In this document: piece by piece, positions 1-18,097 of the stretch
Position numbering within the stretch: the first letter of the stretch is position 1
Layout: each line of letters starts with the position of its first letter
NCBI GenBank assembly: GCA_025201365.1
Contig: JAIXMF010000016.1
Span: 372,001 to 436,000 of the forward strand
DNA from: Syncephalis plumigaleata
Lineage: Eukaryota > Zoopagomycota > Zoopagomycetes > Zoopagales > Piptocephalidaceae
DNA: 64,000 bases
Reading direction: 5' to 3'
Notes under the pieces: generated by a model
Told to the model about the DNA's origin: nothing
What the model saw: the letters and a program-made list of their open reading frames with translations, nothing else
Databases searched by the model: none
Program-made: the position numbers and the translations under genes

Positions 1-2
1 TT

Positions 3-233
3 ACGGCACTTATTGGTCAACCAGCAGCAGCAGCAGCAGCAGCAGCAACCACTGTCGATAACACCATCCAAGAGGAGAGTGAAAGCAGCGAGACAATTGC
101 AGTGGTAGCCTCATCCTCCTCTTCCACCACAACGACGACGACAACAACGACAACAGCGGCAGCGGCAACGACTATTACTGTCGCAGTGACAAGTACCACT
201 GATGAATTGGAAGTAGCATCTACGACTCAGTAA
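3..233 (+). CDS. 3' end of a low-complexity protein (partial)
   Basis: The only long reading frame running in from the window edge is frame 3, ending with TAA at 231-233. It encodes a polyalanine tract from a CAG-type repeat, then an acidic and serine-rich stretch, a long threonine run, and the tail DELEVASTTQ. The start lies outside the window. No domain can be recognised. The low-complexity Ala/Thr/Ser make-up resembles the tails of other proteins in this window. The same CAG repeat reads as polyglutamine in frame 1, but that frame closes early, so frame 3 is preferred. The terminal-inverted-repeat element starts about 50 bp after the stop and may supply the 3' UTR. Confidence 0.45.
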   Translation, partial: TALIGQPAAAAAAAATTVDNTIQEESESSETIAVVASSSSSTTTTTTTTTTAAAATTITVAVTSTTDELEVASTTQ

Positions 234-404
234 GCATACGACGAATGTAGTAGTGTAATTCAGGGTAGACTATTAAAATTACAGTGTTTTTCCATCCAAT
301 TTGCGCATTTATCTTTTAGCATTTGCTGTTTATTAACAAATAGATCAACACAACTGTTAACATCATTATCGCATTGCTATTATTATTGAGTAGTTGTCAT
401 TGCC

Positions 405-659
405 CTAGCAGTTGAGAGGAATGTTAATGATCGCGATATCATATATTACAATTAGTGATAATAAGTAATAGACACGTTGATAGAACTTACATATCTTGGA
501 TGCAAAGCGATAACAATCACGGATAAGTTGTTTTCCGCTGTTTGATCCTCGTTGATGCATTGATCCTTCATTTCTTTGAACATCTGAAGGTAACACCACT
601 GATGAAATGTATCTATAAGTATACGTAATCCTTTCTGAGATGGGCTTCTTATTGCTCAT
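405..659 (-). CDS. Possible small spliced gene inside the TIR element
   Basis: A minus-strand frame opens with MSNKKPISERITYTYRY and runs for 84 codons. It contains a consensus GTAAGT donor (complement of 485-490) after the codons for ASKI, so the true coding exon may stop there and continue beyond an intron. I do not recognise the protein. Only the donor and an ATG-initiated frame support it, and it sits within a repeat-bounded element, so it may be cargo, a remnant of the element, or chance. Confidence 0.2.
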   Translation of the reverse strand: MSNKKPISERITYTYRYISSVVLPSDVQRNEGSMHQRGSNSGKQLIRDCYRFASKICKFYQRVYYLLSLIVIYDIAIINIPLNC

Positions 660-948
660 TATTACTCCCTGTCATCCTGCATCATGAGATTGGTATCTAT
701 GTTGGTATTACAGCCATGTCCCTTCAACACTCATCATAGTTTCAATATTGAATATGCTACATTATCCACTATAAATATGGGTCCTATTTTGTACGAATTG
801 AATAAACTTATCTTCACCTTCCAGTTCAATCGTCCCTATTACACTCTACTCACACTACCTTATTGTATATCGCCTACACATTGTGCTTGAGCAAATCGAG
901 CAACCATAGCTCCCATACTATCAATGAGAAAGTGTCCTACTACTTGTC

Positions 949-1249
949 ATGATCCCTTACGGTAAGTATACCTCATTACACTTTGATATTTATTACAGTA
1001 TACTAATTCATTATTCTATTAGATGCACACATCGAAACAATGATTAAGAGGACATGCAAGTTAAAGGATACGAGTATCGTTTGTGGAATCGGGGTTATGG
1101 TTGCTCGTCTGGATTTCATTCAAATCACCAACTGCCTTCGTAGTGGAACCGATGTTCCAACACACCCTCATCCAAGTGTCGTTGCTTCCAATCATTCAAG
1201 ACAAGGAGGACAAGGACATCAAGGAACCAAACAACAAATAACAAATTAA
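949..1249 (+). CDS. Possible small two-exon gene inside the TIR element
   Basis: A short first exon (949-961, MIPY) would join across a 61-bp GTAAGT...TTCTATTAG intron to 1023-1249, keeping one frame that ends in TAA. The product would be about 79 residues with a Gly/Gln/His-rich tail. No family is recognised. An alternative is that only the downstream frame (from 1040) is meaningful, or none. Splice signals of good quality are the main support. Confidence 0.2.
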
Positions 1250-1567
1250 CCAGGTTGTATCGTCAACCGCCCCAGTCCTTCTTCAAAAGGGAGAGGGGCT
1301 GGGAAACAGAATACGGGGGTACTTGTACTTGTAAGTGTTAATTATTATTTATTCATAAAACAGAAAGCTAACTGCGCAAATTGGATGGAAATGGCCTGTA
1401 ATAGCCGGTAATATAAAATAAATATTATTACTCTTATAATCTATTTGTAAAAGTGTTAACAATGTTCATTTGTTTGTATAATCAATAGCATGAAATGAAA
1501 TGAATAGTAAACAATTTTATGCAAGTATATCATTTAATATTTATTATAATATAATCATAACAGTAAT

Positions 1568-4500
1568 TTATGGTGTCCACTTAATGCGTGACTCTATAGA
1601 ACGATGCTGTTGTTGTTGTTGTTGTCGTTTCAACCACCAGCGACGCACAGGACCCAATACGATAAATCGTTCGTAAATAATAGCAATAACAAGATTCGCT
1701 TGGGCTAGACCCCAAATAGTCCAACGGAACCGTACCGGTAGCACGTTATGTCCAAGAGCCGAGTTGTACGATTCGATCGACCAACTCGGTCGAGGATATC
1801 CCATACTTACAAGTACGTCGGGGTCACCGCAATTCATACGGAATAGACAGCCCACGCGATTGGGGTCGGCGAGGATAATGTAGGATACGAGCGTGTAGAC
1901 GGCAAGCCACAATCCCATTAAACGCCAGTTACGCCACCAAGTTTGACGGAACTTGTAGCCGAAATTGTAGACAAAAGCAGCGGATAGGAATTGGAAGAAA
2001 CTAACGCACGCGATCATTTGCGCCTCGTAGTTATCGCCCATCACCCACCATTTCGTGTTATCGACGATGGTGCCGTCGAATTCACGACAACGGTACCACG
2101 ACTGGCGGAACAACAAGCCAAACGCACCCGCTAGGAATGCCACGTTCATGAGCACTTGGCCTAGCACCGAGGCAAGTGTTTGCACGCCAAATAATCGTGA
2201 GGTAGGTCGTTGCGACGCGAGTGTACGCGCCGGTTTCGACTGGGTTAACGCGAATGACAATGCGATGATAATAATACTATCAATAAAAATGTAGATCCAT
2301 TGCGACATAACCACGGAGAAATAGGCCTGTGTAAGACCGCGGAATACCATGATCTCACCGTAGGTAATGAGGAACTTGTAATTAGTGAATGATGTGGCTA
2401 GGGCAGCTCTACCCTGTCGTAACAACTCGACGCAACACTCGATCGATTGACGTCGTGTACTGAATGGCGACACGATCGATGCATCTGCACTGCCTAGTGC
2501 TAGACCACAATGAGCGGCACGTAGTGCGCCACAATCATTGCCACCATCACCGCACATGGCGGTAATCGCACGTTCCATGAAAAGTTGCACGCATTGCACC
2601 TTGTCATCCGGTGTCATACGAGCGAAGATACGCGTATACGGCAGTAAATCACGTATCTCACCCGTTCGACAAAGATGTACGAAAGCTTTACCGGTGACAG
2701 CCAACTCGACAGATGGCGTACCATCATTGTCACCATTGTTGCTTTTCGCTGATAGCACTGTACGAATGACATCATTCATAATTGATTCATGAGTAGTTGG
2801 ATCATACCACTGTACCATATCATTAGATATATCTCCTAATAATACGCGTGTCTGTTTAGGTAGTATACCACACTGTCGTGCGATATAAATGCCCGTCAAT
2901 GCGTGATCACCGGTAATCATCACGGTGCGTGTGTCGCCCGATTTCAGCTTGGCATAGCATTGGTGGTATCGGGTTTAAGTTGATTCTTAAATAGTAATAA
3001 ACCAAGGAACTTACAATCACTCTCAGTGTCCTCTTGATTTAAATGGGCAACCATATCATCCTCGTCTAATGATGACACGGGACCCATATCACGATGAGCT
3101 AGCGCGAGTACGTAGCAACCCTCGGCGGCATAGCGTGCCACCAATTCATCAATATCATGCGGTAGGGTATGAGGTTGACATATGTTTCTAACACGCTCGA
3201 AAGAACCCTTAACAAATACGTGTAGATGATCGTTAAGCGGATCACGGATAATGACTGACATGGAGGCGCGTGCACGTACGAATTCGTAACGTTTCACGAT
3301 GGAGATTGGCGTACTGCCAGTAGTAGGGAAAGTATCAGGAGGGGTGAATAAATAGTCGGATGATGAGTCTGTAGTAGATTCAGTAGATGTAGCTGTAGCT
3401 GTATTACGCCAACCAGTGACGCGGAATTGCTCGACATCTACAGGATTACCAACTAGACGATCATCCACGGTAGTGACGGAATGACACAAGGCAAGTGCCA
3501 TTTGCGATAGACGAGAGAGTTGTTCTATTGATGATTCATAATGATAATCCAGATCATTATTGTCATTATTGCATTCTTATTAGCAATGTGCATGCCATAG
3601 TAATCGAGTCCCTCCTCCGTTAGTGTGCCAGTTTTATCGAAACAAAACACTTGCACCTTGCCAGCCATTATTACGCGTGGAGATCAACGCAGTAAATTTG
3701 CTTGTGACGTAGACGAGCAGCAGCGACAGACTGGCCCACCACTAGACTGGCGGGTAGCAACGGGCTTATCACGTAGGAAATGGCAAATAACCCGTAGAAC
3801 CAACTGCCCAAGTTACCACGTCCCATGAGCCACATAGTTAACGCAAAGCAAATGATACCCCATACTAGCAAGGTGGCAAAGACCAAGCGTAAATGCTCGT
3901 TAAATATAAACGATACCGGTGAGGGGAATAGAATCTTGCGGATGAGTTGTCCCTTATCCGTGCCCGTACCAATGGCAATCACCAAGGCCGTCGTGCCACG
4001 TCGTGCGTCATTGTGTTGCGCGGTCGTTTGCAGGATGGTGGTACCGGCAAACAGGGTCACCAATTTGGAGGAGTCATACGGTTTAAACGGCGTATCCCCT
4101 CCTCCGTGGCTATCGACGATTTACGGATGGGAATGGGTTCGCCCGTGAGTGCACTCTCGTCGACCATCACTTCACCGGTGAGTAGTACGGCATCACAGGG
4201 TACACGATGATGAATCATGGAGGAGATATCGATCACATCGCCCGGTACAAGATCCGTGGTCGACACGTCATCCAACCATTGCTCACCGCGATACACGCGA
4301 CAAATATCACGATGTTCGGCGAGTTGTTTAATCTTACGTGCCGAGTGAATACGAATGATCACTTTCACCAATGCCGACACCAGTATCACGACCATTTGCA
4401 CGATAGCCACGGTGGCATAGGCAAAGTAGTACCACACCCAGAGACACATCACTTGGTAGATGTAGAAGAAGGCACGGAATTCCTCTAGTAAAGCAAGGAG

Positions 4501-5875
4501 GAATGACGGTACGGACACCTTGATAAAATTAGATCCTACTAGATCGCGTATCCTAGTGGCTTCATCGTTCGATAGACCATTACGATGCGATTGCAATTCA
4601 CCATACGTGCCACCCAATGGATAGTGATAGGGTGCAAATTGATTACTAGTAGCACTGCTGGATACATATCGTGTACATTGGAATTCAAAGTACTTGACAT
4701 TATGTCTAGTTGTTTGCATGGGAACTGTTTGAACCAGTGTATGTTGTCTAATAAATACAATGTATATTAGTATCAATATTGCCATTGCTATTATTGTATG
4801 GTTATTGCTTACCCTATCCATCGAGAGAATACTTGCTCTACTCGTTGTACAACTCGTATTACGTTATTTAGCCATTTGAAAGAACTCTGGAACTGCTCAT
4901 CCTTGAGCATGGTTACCACCGGTTGATACTTGGTAACTTGCACGTAATGAGCCTGCGATAATGGCGTGGCTAATCGGAAGTAATTACGCAATCGAGCGTG
5001 TAACAAGTTAAGTAGCACTAGCCATACGGCGAGGATATGCCATAGGGTAATGAACATGGCGGAACTAAGATCGGAAGTGAGCAGTACACCATAGCTCACA
5101 CCGGTAACAAGACCGTAATAGTCAACGACGATCACCGCCAGTAGAATGAAAAAGAGTAAAGTGGTGAGATGCACCATACCATAAACGAGATGTCCATAAA
5201 TACTACGACGATAACCGAGGAAACTACCGTCCATCTCTGAATCCGATAGAATGGACGACGACGATGGTGCCGATGACAACGATGAGGATAGCTCACTCGT
5301 ATTGTTGGTGCCTTTACGTGCCATCATATCCAATGGACTTGCCACCGATTTACGATACTGATGATGCGGCTTCAGCTTCTCATTTTTACTATTGGCTTGT
5401 ACACTAACGGTGCGCGTCTCATAGAAACGCTTGTACCAATGCCATCCTGTGAGCAGGCACACCAATAGACCGATATAGATGTAGATCACTAGGAAGGTCG
5501 GTTCCGTATAGCTAAACTGGGGAGGGGCACGTGCCGGACATTGAAGCCAGGCGTGGGTGGGTGAGTTGTCGGTGAGCACGTCACCTGTCGCCCTACCAAT
5601 CTGCGTCAAATCCAATTGTAGATCGGCAGCACAGGCAGTCACCGTTTGATTATACTGAGTACGTTTATCCAGCAACGGTATATTGGTGAGTTGATTTGCT
5701 TGACATGGTCTATAAGAAGAGGAGGAGATGATGTGCCACAGGCACACACATTAACAATGCCACGACAACTACGCTGACAAGTACCATCACCACAAAATAG
5801 TTTATTGGGTGGACATGACGGTCTTATCGATTCGGGACAGTCTCGAGATGGATCTCGCACACAGAGTACGGACAT
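1568..5875 (-). CDS. P5B-type cation/polyamine-transporting ATPase (ATP13A2/Ypk9-like)
   Basis: The gene encodes a large P-type ATPase, of the family that pumps polyamines or cations at lysosomal or vacuolar membranes. In order from the N-terminus (right to left) I see a Cys-rich lumenal segment, transmembrane helices, the actuator motif VDESALTGEP, a helix with SPLLPASL (the P5 PPALP site), the phosphorylation motif CFDKTGTLTEEGLD, the hinge MITGDHALTG and CGDGGNDCGALRAA, then C-terminal helices. That P-domain wording is typical of P5B. Introns include 4748-4812 and a 38-40 bp one near 5.7 kb. The sequence needs at least four one-base slips to stay in frame (for example GCTATGCC where GCTATTGCC is expected before LKSGDTRTVMITGD), each in a short homopolymer. 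The N-terminus is uncertain: ATG at 5875 is used here, but an upstream exon near 6.0-6.15 kb with a hydrophobic stretch is possible. Confidence 0.85.
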
Positions 5876-7019
5876 GGTTGATTACGTGCAGTAAGCGTGG
5901 ACAAGTATGACCGGCAACATCCACAGAATTAACTATGAATAAAGAAAAGTGTATGATAGTATAATGATATAGTAATCAATTTGTACAACATCAACTACTT
6001 ACTGCTATTGAATACTGGAATGGCATCAACTGATACTTGTGTAATAATACTAGTGATACATACACAAGTGTAGCCATAACATAATAGTAAACGTGCAAAT
6101 ACCATCTCAACGATGATTTTGACGTTAATCTTTGTGGTAGAATAGAAGTCATGATAAATCCACTATTACTAAAATAACACTTAAAATGATAATGATATTG
6201 GTAGCAGTAGTAGTAGTAGTAGTAGCATCAATGAAGTAGATATGCGAGACAATGTTGATTGTGAACTGGATGAAATCAAGTCGAGTTATACTTTTTATAT
6301 GGTGTGAATAACCATATATACTAATGGAAGATGTGGGTACCTCTTAACCGATGTGTATCTGTTTGTTACAGTATTTATATAGAAATCCATATTATCATCA
6401 CTATGACCATTATTGTCGTCATTATCTGCATAGTCGGAGTATAAAGCGTGTGATAAACTGAACACCGATATGCCTTTTCTCCTCCGCTCACTATCTCGCT
6501 CACTATCTATTATCGCTGAGATTCAAGGCTGTGTGTGAGTGTATACTATATGACTACACAGTGGTGGTAGTAGTGTGCAGATAGAGACACGCCTATACAC
6601 ACCATTTATACACATACATGGATGTAGGCATAGTCACATGGATGTAACCTATTAGGCGGGTATTCTTTTATCATCGTTTGCCATTTCATTATATAGAATG
6701 GTAGAGTAGAGAGATATCGCCGACCACTAAAGAAGAAAAAAACAATGCAGCTTGTTGACTCAACACATGGTTACACGATACTGTGAATATGGAAAGCATA
6801 GTAAACAGTTAGGTTTATCCATGTCGTCATACAGTAAAGATACGTCTATTCCATGTTAATTCTCCTATTACTTTCTAATACCGCTATTTGTACTACTACT
6901 ACTACTACTTCTATTAGTATATGTATTAGTACGAGGATGTTCTTTATTGTTGTTTATGTGGTGATTGTGTTCAAGAACATCTATAATTTCATTCTAGATT
7001 TACTTAACGTGTATCCTCA
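5876..7019. other. Intergenic: upstream of the P5B gene, downstream of LeuRS
   Basis: This stretch has GT/AC-rich simple repeats (a run of GTA triplets near 6.2 kb and a run of ACT triplets near 6.9 kb). A possible first exon and intron of the P5B gene lie near 6.0-6.15 kb, with a GTAAGT donor on the minus strand. No other gene is visible. Confidence 0.4.
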
Positions 7020-10811
<3,792 letters not shown>

Positions 10812-11027
10812 ATAGAAGTATAGTAAGGAAGTAGAAGAAAAGAAGAGGACGAATTCGTGAATCAAGAAAAACAACAACAACAATAAAAGTTACGATTTTC
10901 GTTCTACTTGGTCATGATCATTTTAATGGTTGTATACCAATACACTATTCATGTTATATAGCTAGAGCATGACTTGATAACAACATGGTTTACTATTCAG
11001 TTTATTATTATTACTAAGACAAATGGT

Positions 11028-11608
11028 TTATTCGAGCATGCTTCCATCACGAGGAATAAATGTAATATTGCGTCGTTCTAACTCGTCAAGTACATCGTCT
11101 GGTGGCATACCCGTAACACGAATAGCGTATACGCCTGGTCTAAAACGTTCTACAATAGACGTATATCGTTGTATATCATTGTTGATATATCCATCAATCA
11201 ATGGTACTAGTATATCATTGCCATGCAACTTACCTAAGCGTAGCCATTGAGTGGCCCAACTTTCATTAGGCTTGATCACGGCAATGGACCTAATTCGTTA
11301 AACGCGTACATATATTTATATATTCATATAAGAATTAGCTGGCATGTTTGTAGAATCTTATGCCTACAATTACCCTTCAAAGTTGGTGGTTGTGCATTCA
11401 TTGACGCGATCGAGTGACACTCGCATACGCATCAGTTCCTCGCAGTTCTCGCAACCTCGATTACGGAATTGTTGTAGTTGCTGTATTCACCGTAATATCA
11501 TCATCAGTTGCTGTCCTGTTCATACTCACCAGGTGAGCCTACCTTAATGAGGCCACATAGCAAACAAGCCCGTAGCTGTCTTCGTCCAGCAGGAAGTGTA
11601 TCGGCCAT
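11028..11608 (-). CDS. SPT4: Transcription elongation factor Spt4
   Basis: Spt4 is the small zinc-binding partner of Spt5 in the DSIF complex, which keeps RNA polymerase processive. Three exons (11543-11608, 11374-11480, 11028-11289) join into a 144-residue protein. The zinc-ribbon cysteines are visible as RACLLCGLIK and, after the first intron, NRGCENCEEL. The Spt5-contact region follows as NECTTTNFEG, then NESWATQWLRL and RFRPGVYAIRVTG, which are family hallmarks. Introns carry GTAGGC and GTAATT donors and TAG/CAG acceptors. It is slightly longer than the usual 100-120 residues, because of a tail ending DGSMLE. No frame disturbance is seen. Confidence 0.92.
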
Positions 11609-11749
11609 GAGACAGGAGAAAGAATACGGAATGACAAAGACAAAGAGAGAAAGAGAGAGAGACAAGAAGAGTGGTATACTAAAAATTTATAGATTTAAAT
11701 TGAACAAGGTACACACAGAGAGAGAAAGCGTAATATAGCGATCATTTAC

Positions 11750-13309
11750 TAGCAAACGTGAACCAATTGATTATATAAACAAACACTTAAGCATGACCGG
11801 AGTTGTTGTTGGTGCTCCACCATGACACCATGGCCAACAATAACATCCCATACGCGTAAATGTGCAATAGGATCGGATAATGGCCACCAACGTCCGATAT
11901 CCGGCCTTCTTCATCAGCAAGTATACGCTGATTGATCGTCTTCTTTCCATATTATCATCATCGCTGGTATCTGCAGTATTCTCCTGTGGCTTCATACGAT
12001 ACGTGTTACCATCCTCAGCTATGAGCCATCTCGTTCGTGATGTTGGAATTCAAACGTATTCGGTGGCAATGACGGGACAGGATCACCTTCATTCGTTACG
12101 CGAACCACCGTTAATTTCGACATGGTCAACGCTAGACCGACGAGTTGAGCAAACGATGCATTGCCCACACGTGGCTCGCCAAAGGTATATACATTGATGT
12201 GCACCCTAGATAGCCAGTCAGGTTTACGCACGAGTAAGAGTACCGCCATTAGAATGGCGAGTGCACCACCCAGACTATGCCCGCTAATCGAGAGTGTATC
12301 CAGCGAGGAATGTCGTTGAAATAGATCCTCGAGCGTTGTAAGTATCTCACTCGACACGGAATTAATGAACGGTAGAATCCAGCGTGAACACACGGCTTGT
12401 CCTCTTTATCCCATCGTTGAATCGACACGGACGATTGATCATCGAGTAGTGAGGCGAAAAACTGTCTGAACTCTTGAGGTATTCCTGATCGGCATGAGCA
12501 AAGTAGAGATCATGAGCCATACCACGTAGATTGAGCGTGCCTCGAAATGCCACTACCACTTCATTAGGTGATGACGCTTGTTCCCCATCTTTGTTGGGAT
12601 AGGCTACGGTGGCAATGTAGCCGCGAGTGCCCGTAGACATGGCGGCGAATACACGATGAATACGAGTAGTGCCAGGATAGGCTTGACAATGAGGAGGACA
12701 CGACCATTGCCCGAGTACACTATCGGAGAGACAATACGCGGCAGATGCGTAACGAGCGTACACTCTAGCACGAGCAATATCCTCGGCGGAAACCTTACTC
12801 CATGATGCCGGCAGAATTGGTTTGGCTCTCCCGGTATCACTACCAACCGGTGGTGATGAGGAATGATGAGGTGTCCAGGGCCAGCACCAACCCGCCGTAG
12901 CCAAGGCTACATCCGCCTGGTTAACAATAACGAGATCATTGTCACTTTGACTAGATGACGACTGCAACTGCGACTGCGACACCATGGATGCAGTGGAGGT
13001 GATGGCGGGTGGAGCACGACTGCCTCGTACACGATCCATTAGCGAGGATACCGTCTGATAGAGCCACGAACCTTCTTCGATCGGCTGTTCATCTAGCGCT
13101 AGTGCTGGTGGTTTTTGAAAGGTGGCCATCTGAAGAGACGCAATACCTGCGGCATACTCGCGCATCTCCGACGACTGAGTGATGGTGGGTAGGCTTTGCT
13201 GGACACGCTGATTAAGCCATGCTTCTGTGGTGGCCGCCTCCTGCTGCTCGGTCGGCATTACTAGTTCAGCATCCTTCATCATGGTGGAGGATGGTATTGG
13301 ATGTGCCAT
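11750..13309 (-). CDS. Class 3 (alpha/beta-hydrolase) lipase
   Basis: The gene encodes a triacylglycerol lipase-like hydrolase. It has a long N-terminal region without a clear signal peptide, then the oxyanion-side strand VVAFRGTLNLRGMAHDLYFAHAD and the nucleophile elbow SISGHSLGGALAI (GXSXG serine). An aspartate region follows (VRVTNEGDPVPSLPP) and then a His-containing stretch. ATG at 13307-13309 is the first good start; the open frame extends a little further upstream without an ATG. Roughly four one-base slips occur (near ADQEY, near CVHAGFYRS, after HHER and towards the C-terminus), so the end, taken here as 11750, is uncertain. The motifs argue for a real gene whose sequence is imperfect. 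Confidence 0.8.
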
Positions 13310-15629
13310 GGTCGATGAAGCGTCGATAGAGATAAACAAAGAGTATACGAATCAACTAGCTGTGCATGGAGAGCATCAAAGGGAATTAAATACGAGCACA
13401 ATGGAATGGAATAGAATGGAACGAAGAGGAATACGTAGATGCCAATGTGCACGAATAGTCACAGTCCTTGTTGTTAATCACGGTTGGTCAGGTGTGACTG
13501 AGTTTTGGCGTCATCCGCCTCATTATCATATGATAATGGTGGATGCCGTGCAGTCCACGTATCTTCGCGGAATCAATCATGTCTTGAACCAAATTATATT
13601 GACTGGATCAGATGTCAATGTTAATGTGTAACACAACTACAAGGAAACTCATCTCGCTCTCTTTTAACATGCTAATACGTATGAGTATGAGTATAGACTA
13701 TTCTGCCAAGTATGTCATGAGATGGATTCAATCTATTCCATCATTCGTTGATTGTTCTCATGTCCATTTATTATGTGATAATTCAAGTTATACATTGTTA
13801 ATTAACTGTGGGAGTTGCCCGTTGTTGTCCGTTGACTCCGTCGTAATAGGTACCACTTCTTTTAACACGACTATTCCACGTATCTACAGTAAGATTTTGT
13901 ATAAATTCTACTCGATTCATAGCAACTGAATAAATAATAACCTTAAAATGATATGCACCATTATTCCAATAGGATAACCACAACAACAATATAGTAATCT
14001 AGTAGAAATGATTAATCAACTATATTCGCTACCTCTTTTTGTTTAGTAATTGGTAGTAAATATCACTTGCATACTAGTTGTATTCCATACTAAACAATGT
14101 TTGATATGCACTAACCATTACTGAAACGCATAACACTTGATTCAAGACAACGTTTTAACCATCTTGTAACAAATAGATTGTAACAATATCGATAGTTTAT
14201 AACAGAGTATGGTTATTAGTAATGATCATTATTAACTATCTTCAGCTTAATAGCAATGACAATGTAAATCAATTAATATTGACTACTTGCTTGGCATCCG
14301 CATACCCGCCTTTACTATTACTACTACAATTGGCACAATGGTAGATTAGACATGCCATTACCCGAATGGTGATCGCGTCTATTGTTTCGGTGAAATGAAC
14401 TAGCCTCTCGGCATTTGAACAGACTTGTACAACAATCCTCTACTATTATTATTACTACTACTACTGCAATAAGCCTAAAACAGTTCTTCCTTAGCTGCCC
14501 CACTTATTGTAGAAATTTCCAAGTAATCTACACGTGTATCCCGCCTAAAAGTCCTGAAACGAAACATTCACGACAATAGTACTGTGACGCAGTCCGACAG
14601 TGGAGTTACAATCAAACACCATATACCGCCAATGGCACGTGTTCCGAATAAATAGCAAAGAAATTGGCGGATGTCGCCATTCTACTACTACTGCTATTAC
14701 CACTATTACTGTTGTTATTGTTGTATCGTTTAGGTTAGCTACAACTGACATCGAACGTACTCTCGCTATTTCATTCCTTCTTACTTACTTACTGCACGAT
14801 AAAGTTGTACTTTCTCTCCTATCAGCCTCTACATTCGCGCCAGCCTTCTTTCCTTCCCGCCTTGTCTTGTCTTGTTTCTCTCATTCTATCATTAGTTCCA
14901 CTAGTTGTCGTTTACTTTTTGCTTACTTGTACGGCTTACGCCTTCTCCTTCACTTGAATGTCTCCACATTATTAGTAGTGCTCGTTCACACACTCACTCA
15001 CTCACTCACACTCGTACACTACCAGGTCAGAATTACTTGTTTCCTTCTCGGCTCAGCTGTCTGCTATCTACGCAACGGCCCTTTGTTGACGCATCGCAGC
15101 ATTGATACAAAGTCATACTGCCGTTAGTTAACTCGTATTCAACGACAACGGCTACCACATACGCACGCGCTGACTTTGAAGCATTTACTCATTTTCCCTA
15201 CTTATTATATAACCGGGGCTTTGTTTTCGACTCTACTCTATTCAACGACTCGCCTTTCTCTCTCTTTCTTTTCTTATTGTATATCTTTTAGTAGTGCTAT
15301 CGTGTGTTTATAACCTGTTATTAGCGTGGTGTAGTTCACGTTTATTCTACTCACTTCCTACTGGTGTGTGCGTGTTTACTCGTGGTGTGGCCTATTGCAC
15401 TGGCCAACTCATTCTCGCTTCTCTTTTGTTTGTGTGTGTATCTACCTACCTGTTGTGTTCACCAATGCACTCTACGCTTATTATCAATTAATCATCATAT
15501 AATACTATAGCATATTCCATCAAGCAACCGCAGTCTTTTCTTTTTTATTATTATTCAACTGATCGCATAGCATATTTCAACTCAACCCATTGACTGTATA
15601 AACAGTCTCCTATTATCTTGCTCCTCTTC
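13310..15629. other. Intergenic 2.3 kb, with a pyrimidine-rich leader
   Basis: No convincing gene is visible; the open frames here lack splice logic or family resemblance. From about 14.76 kb to 15.6 kb the plus strand is strongly C/T-biased with many TCTC, CTTC and ACTC runs. This is the likely long promoter/5' leader of the PA/RING gene that starts at 15630. Confidence 0.4.
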
Positions 15630-17562
<1,933 letters not shown>

Positions 17563-18097
17563 ATCGAGTGAATCTGTAAACACAACAACAACAACAACAA
17601 CAAGAGCAACGTAACAATAATGCTGCATAAGTTTATATATACTATATTATATTCTTCTCCTTCCTACTATTACTACTATTCTTACTAAGTATCAGTGAGT
17701 CATTAACTTGCATAAACATTCATCGTAGTAACAATAACATCATTCATGTTATTATTTATGGGAAATGTTCAAGTGTACACAATAAATAAATAATTACGCG
17801 ATTCAATTAAATGTAAGATAAATACGCGCTTAGCAGATTAGGTAGCTATCCAGTGTAATAGAACCAAGACATCATTATCGTCATTATAACGATAGTACAT
17901 GAAGTATGTCATCTATCTAGCCTTGAGTAATAACGATACTATGCCACGACCATTGTGATCATAGTTAATTGCACTCTACGTAAAAATATAGTCTTGGCTA
18001 TTATACGCGACTACACTTAAATAGCACAACAAGTCCATTTACTACAAGTATAATCATCTACTACTACTACTACTACTACTACTCGATATTCATTCAT
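17563..18097. other. Intergenic, with a (TAC)n array just before the acyltransferase start
   Basis: AT-rich sequence with AATAAA-type motifs, probably the 3' end of the RING gene. A run of about eight TAC triplets at 18058-18082 lies just upstream of the next ATG (18098). No gene is seen. Confidence 0.5.

Larger units (their letters stand above)
282..1398. mobile_element. TA-flanked terminal-inverted-repeat DNA element, 1.1 kb, no transposase recognised
   Basis: The left end reads CAGTGTTTTTCCATCC and the right end, reverse-complemented, reads CAGGCCATTTCCATCC. Both then continue to ATTTGCGCA, so 19 bp (TTTCCATCCAATTTGCGCA) match exactly. Each end is bordered by TA (280-281 and 1399-1400), the target duplication typical of Tc1/mariner/pogo elements. 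None of the short interior frames looks like a DDE transposase, so this is probably a non-autonomous copy, or two converging inverted copies with unrelated DNA trapped between them. The ends resemble those of the MITE at 55.9 kb. The assignment rests on ends and TA borders alone. Confidence 0.6.

Noticed and set aside
1-57. Polyglutamine tract at the window start
   Set aside because: The glutamine frame closes at about base 111, whereas the alanine frame continues to a natural end at 231-233.
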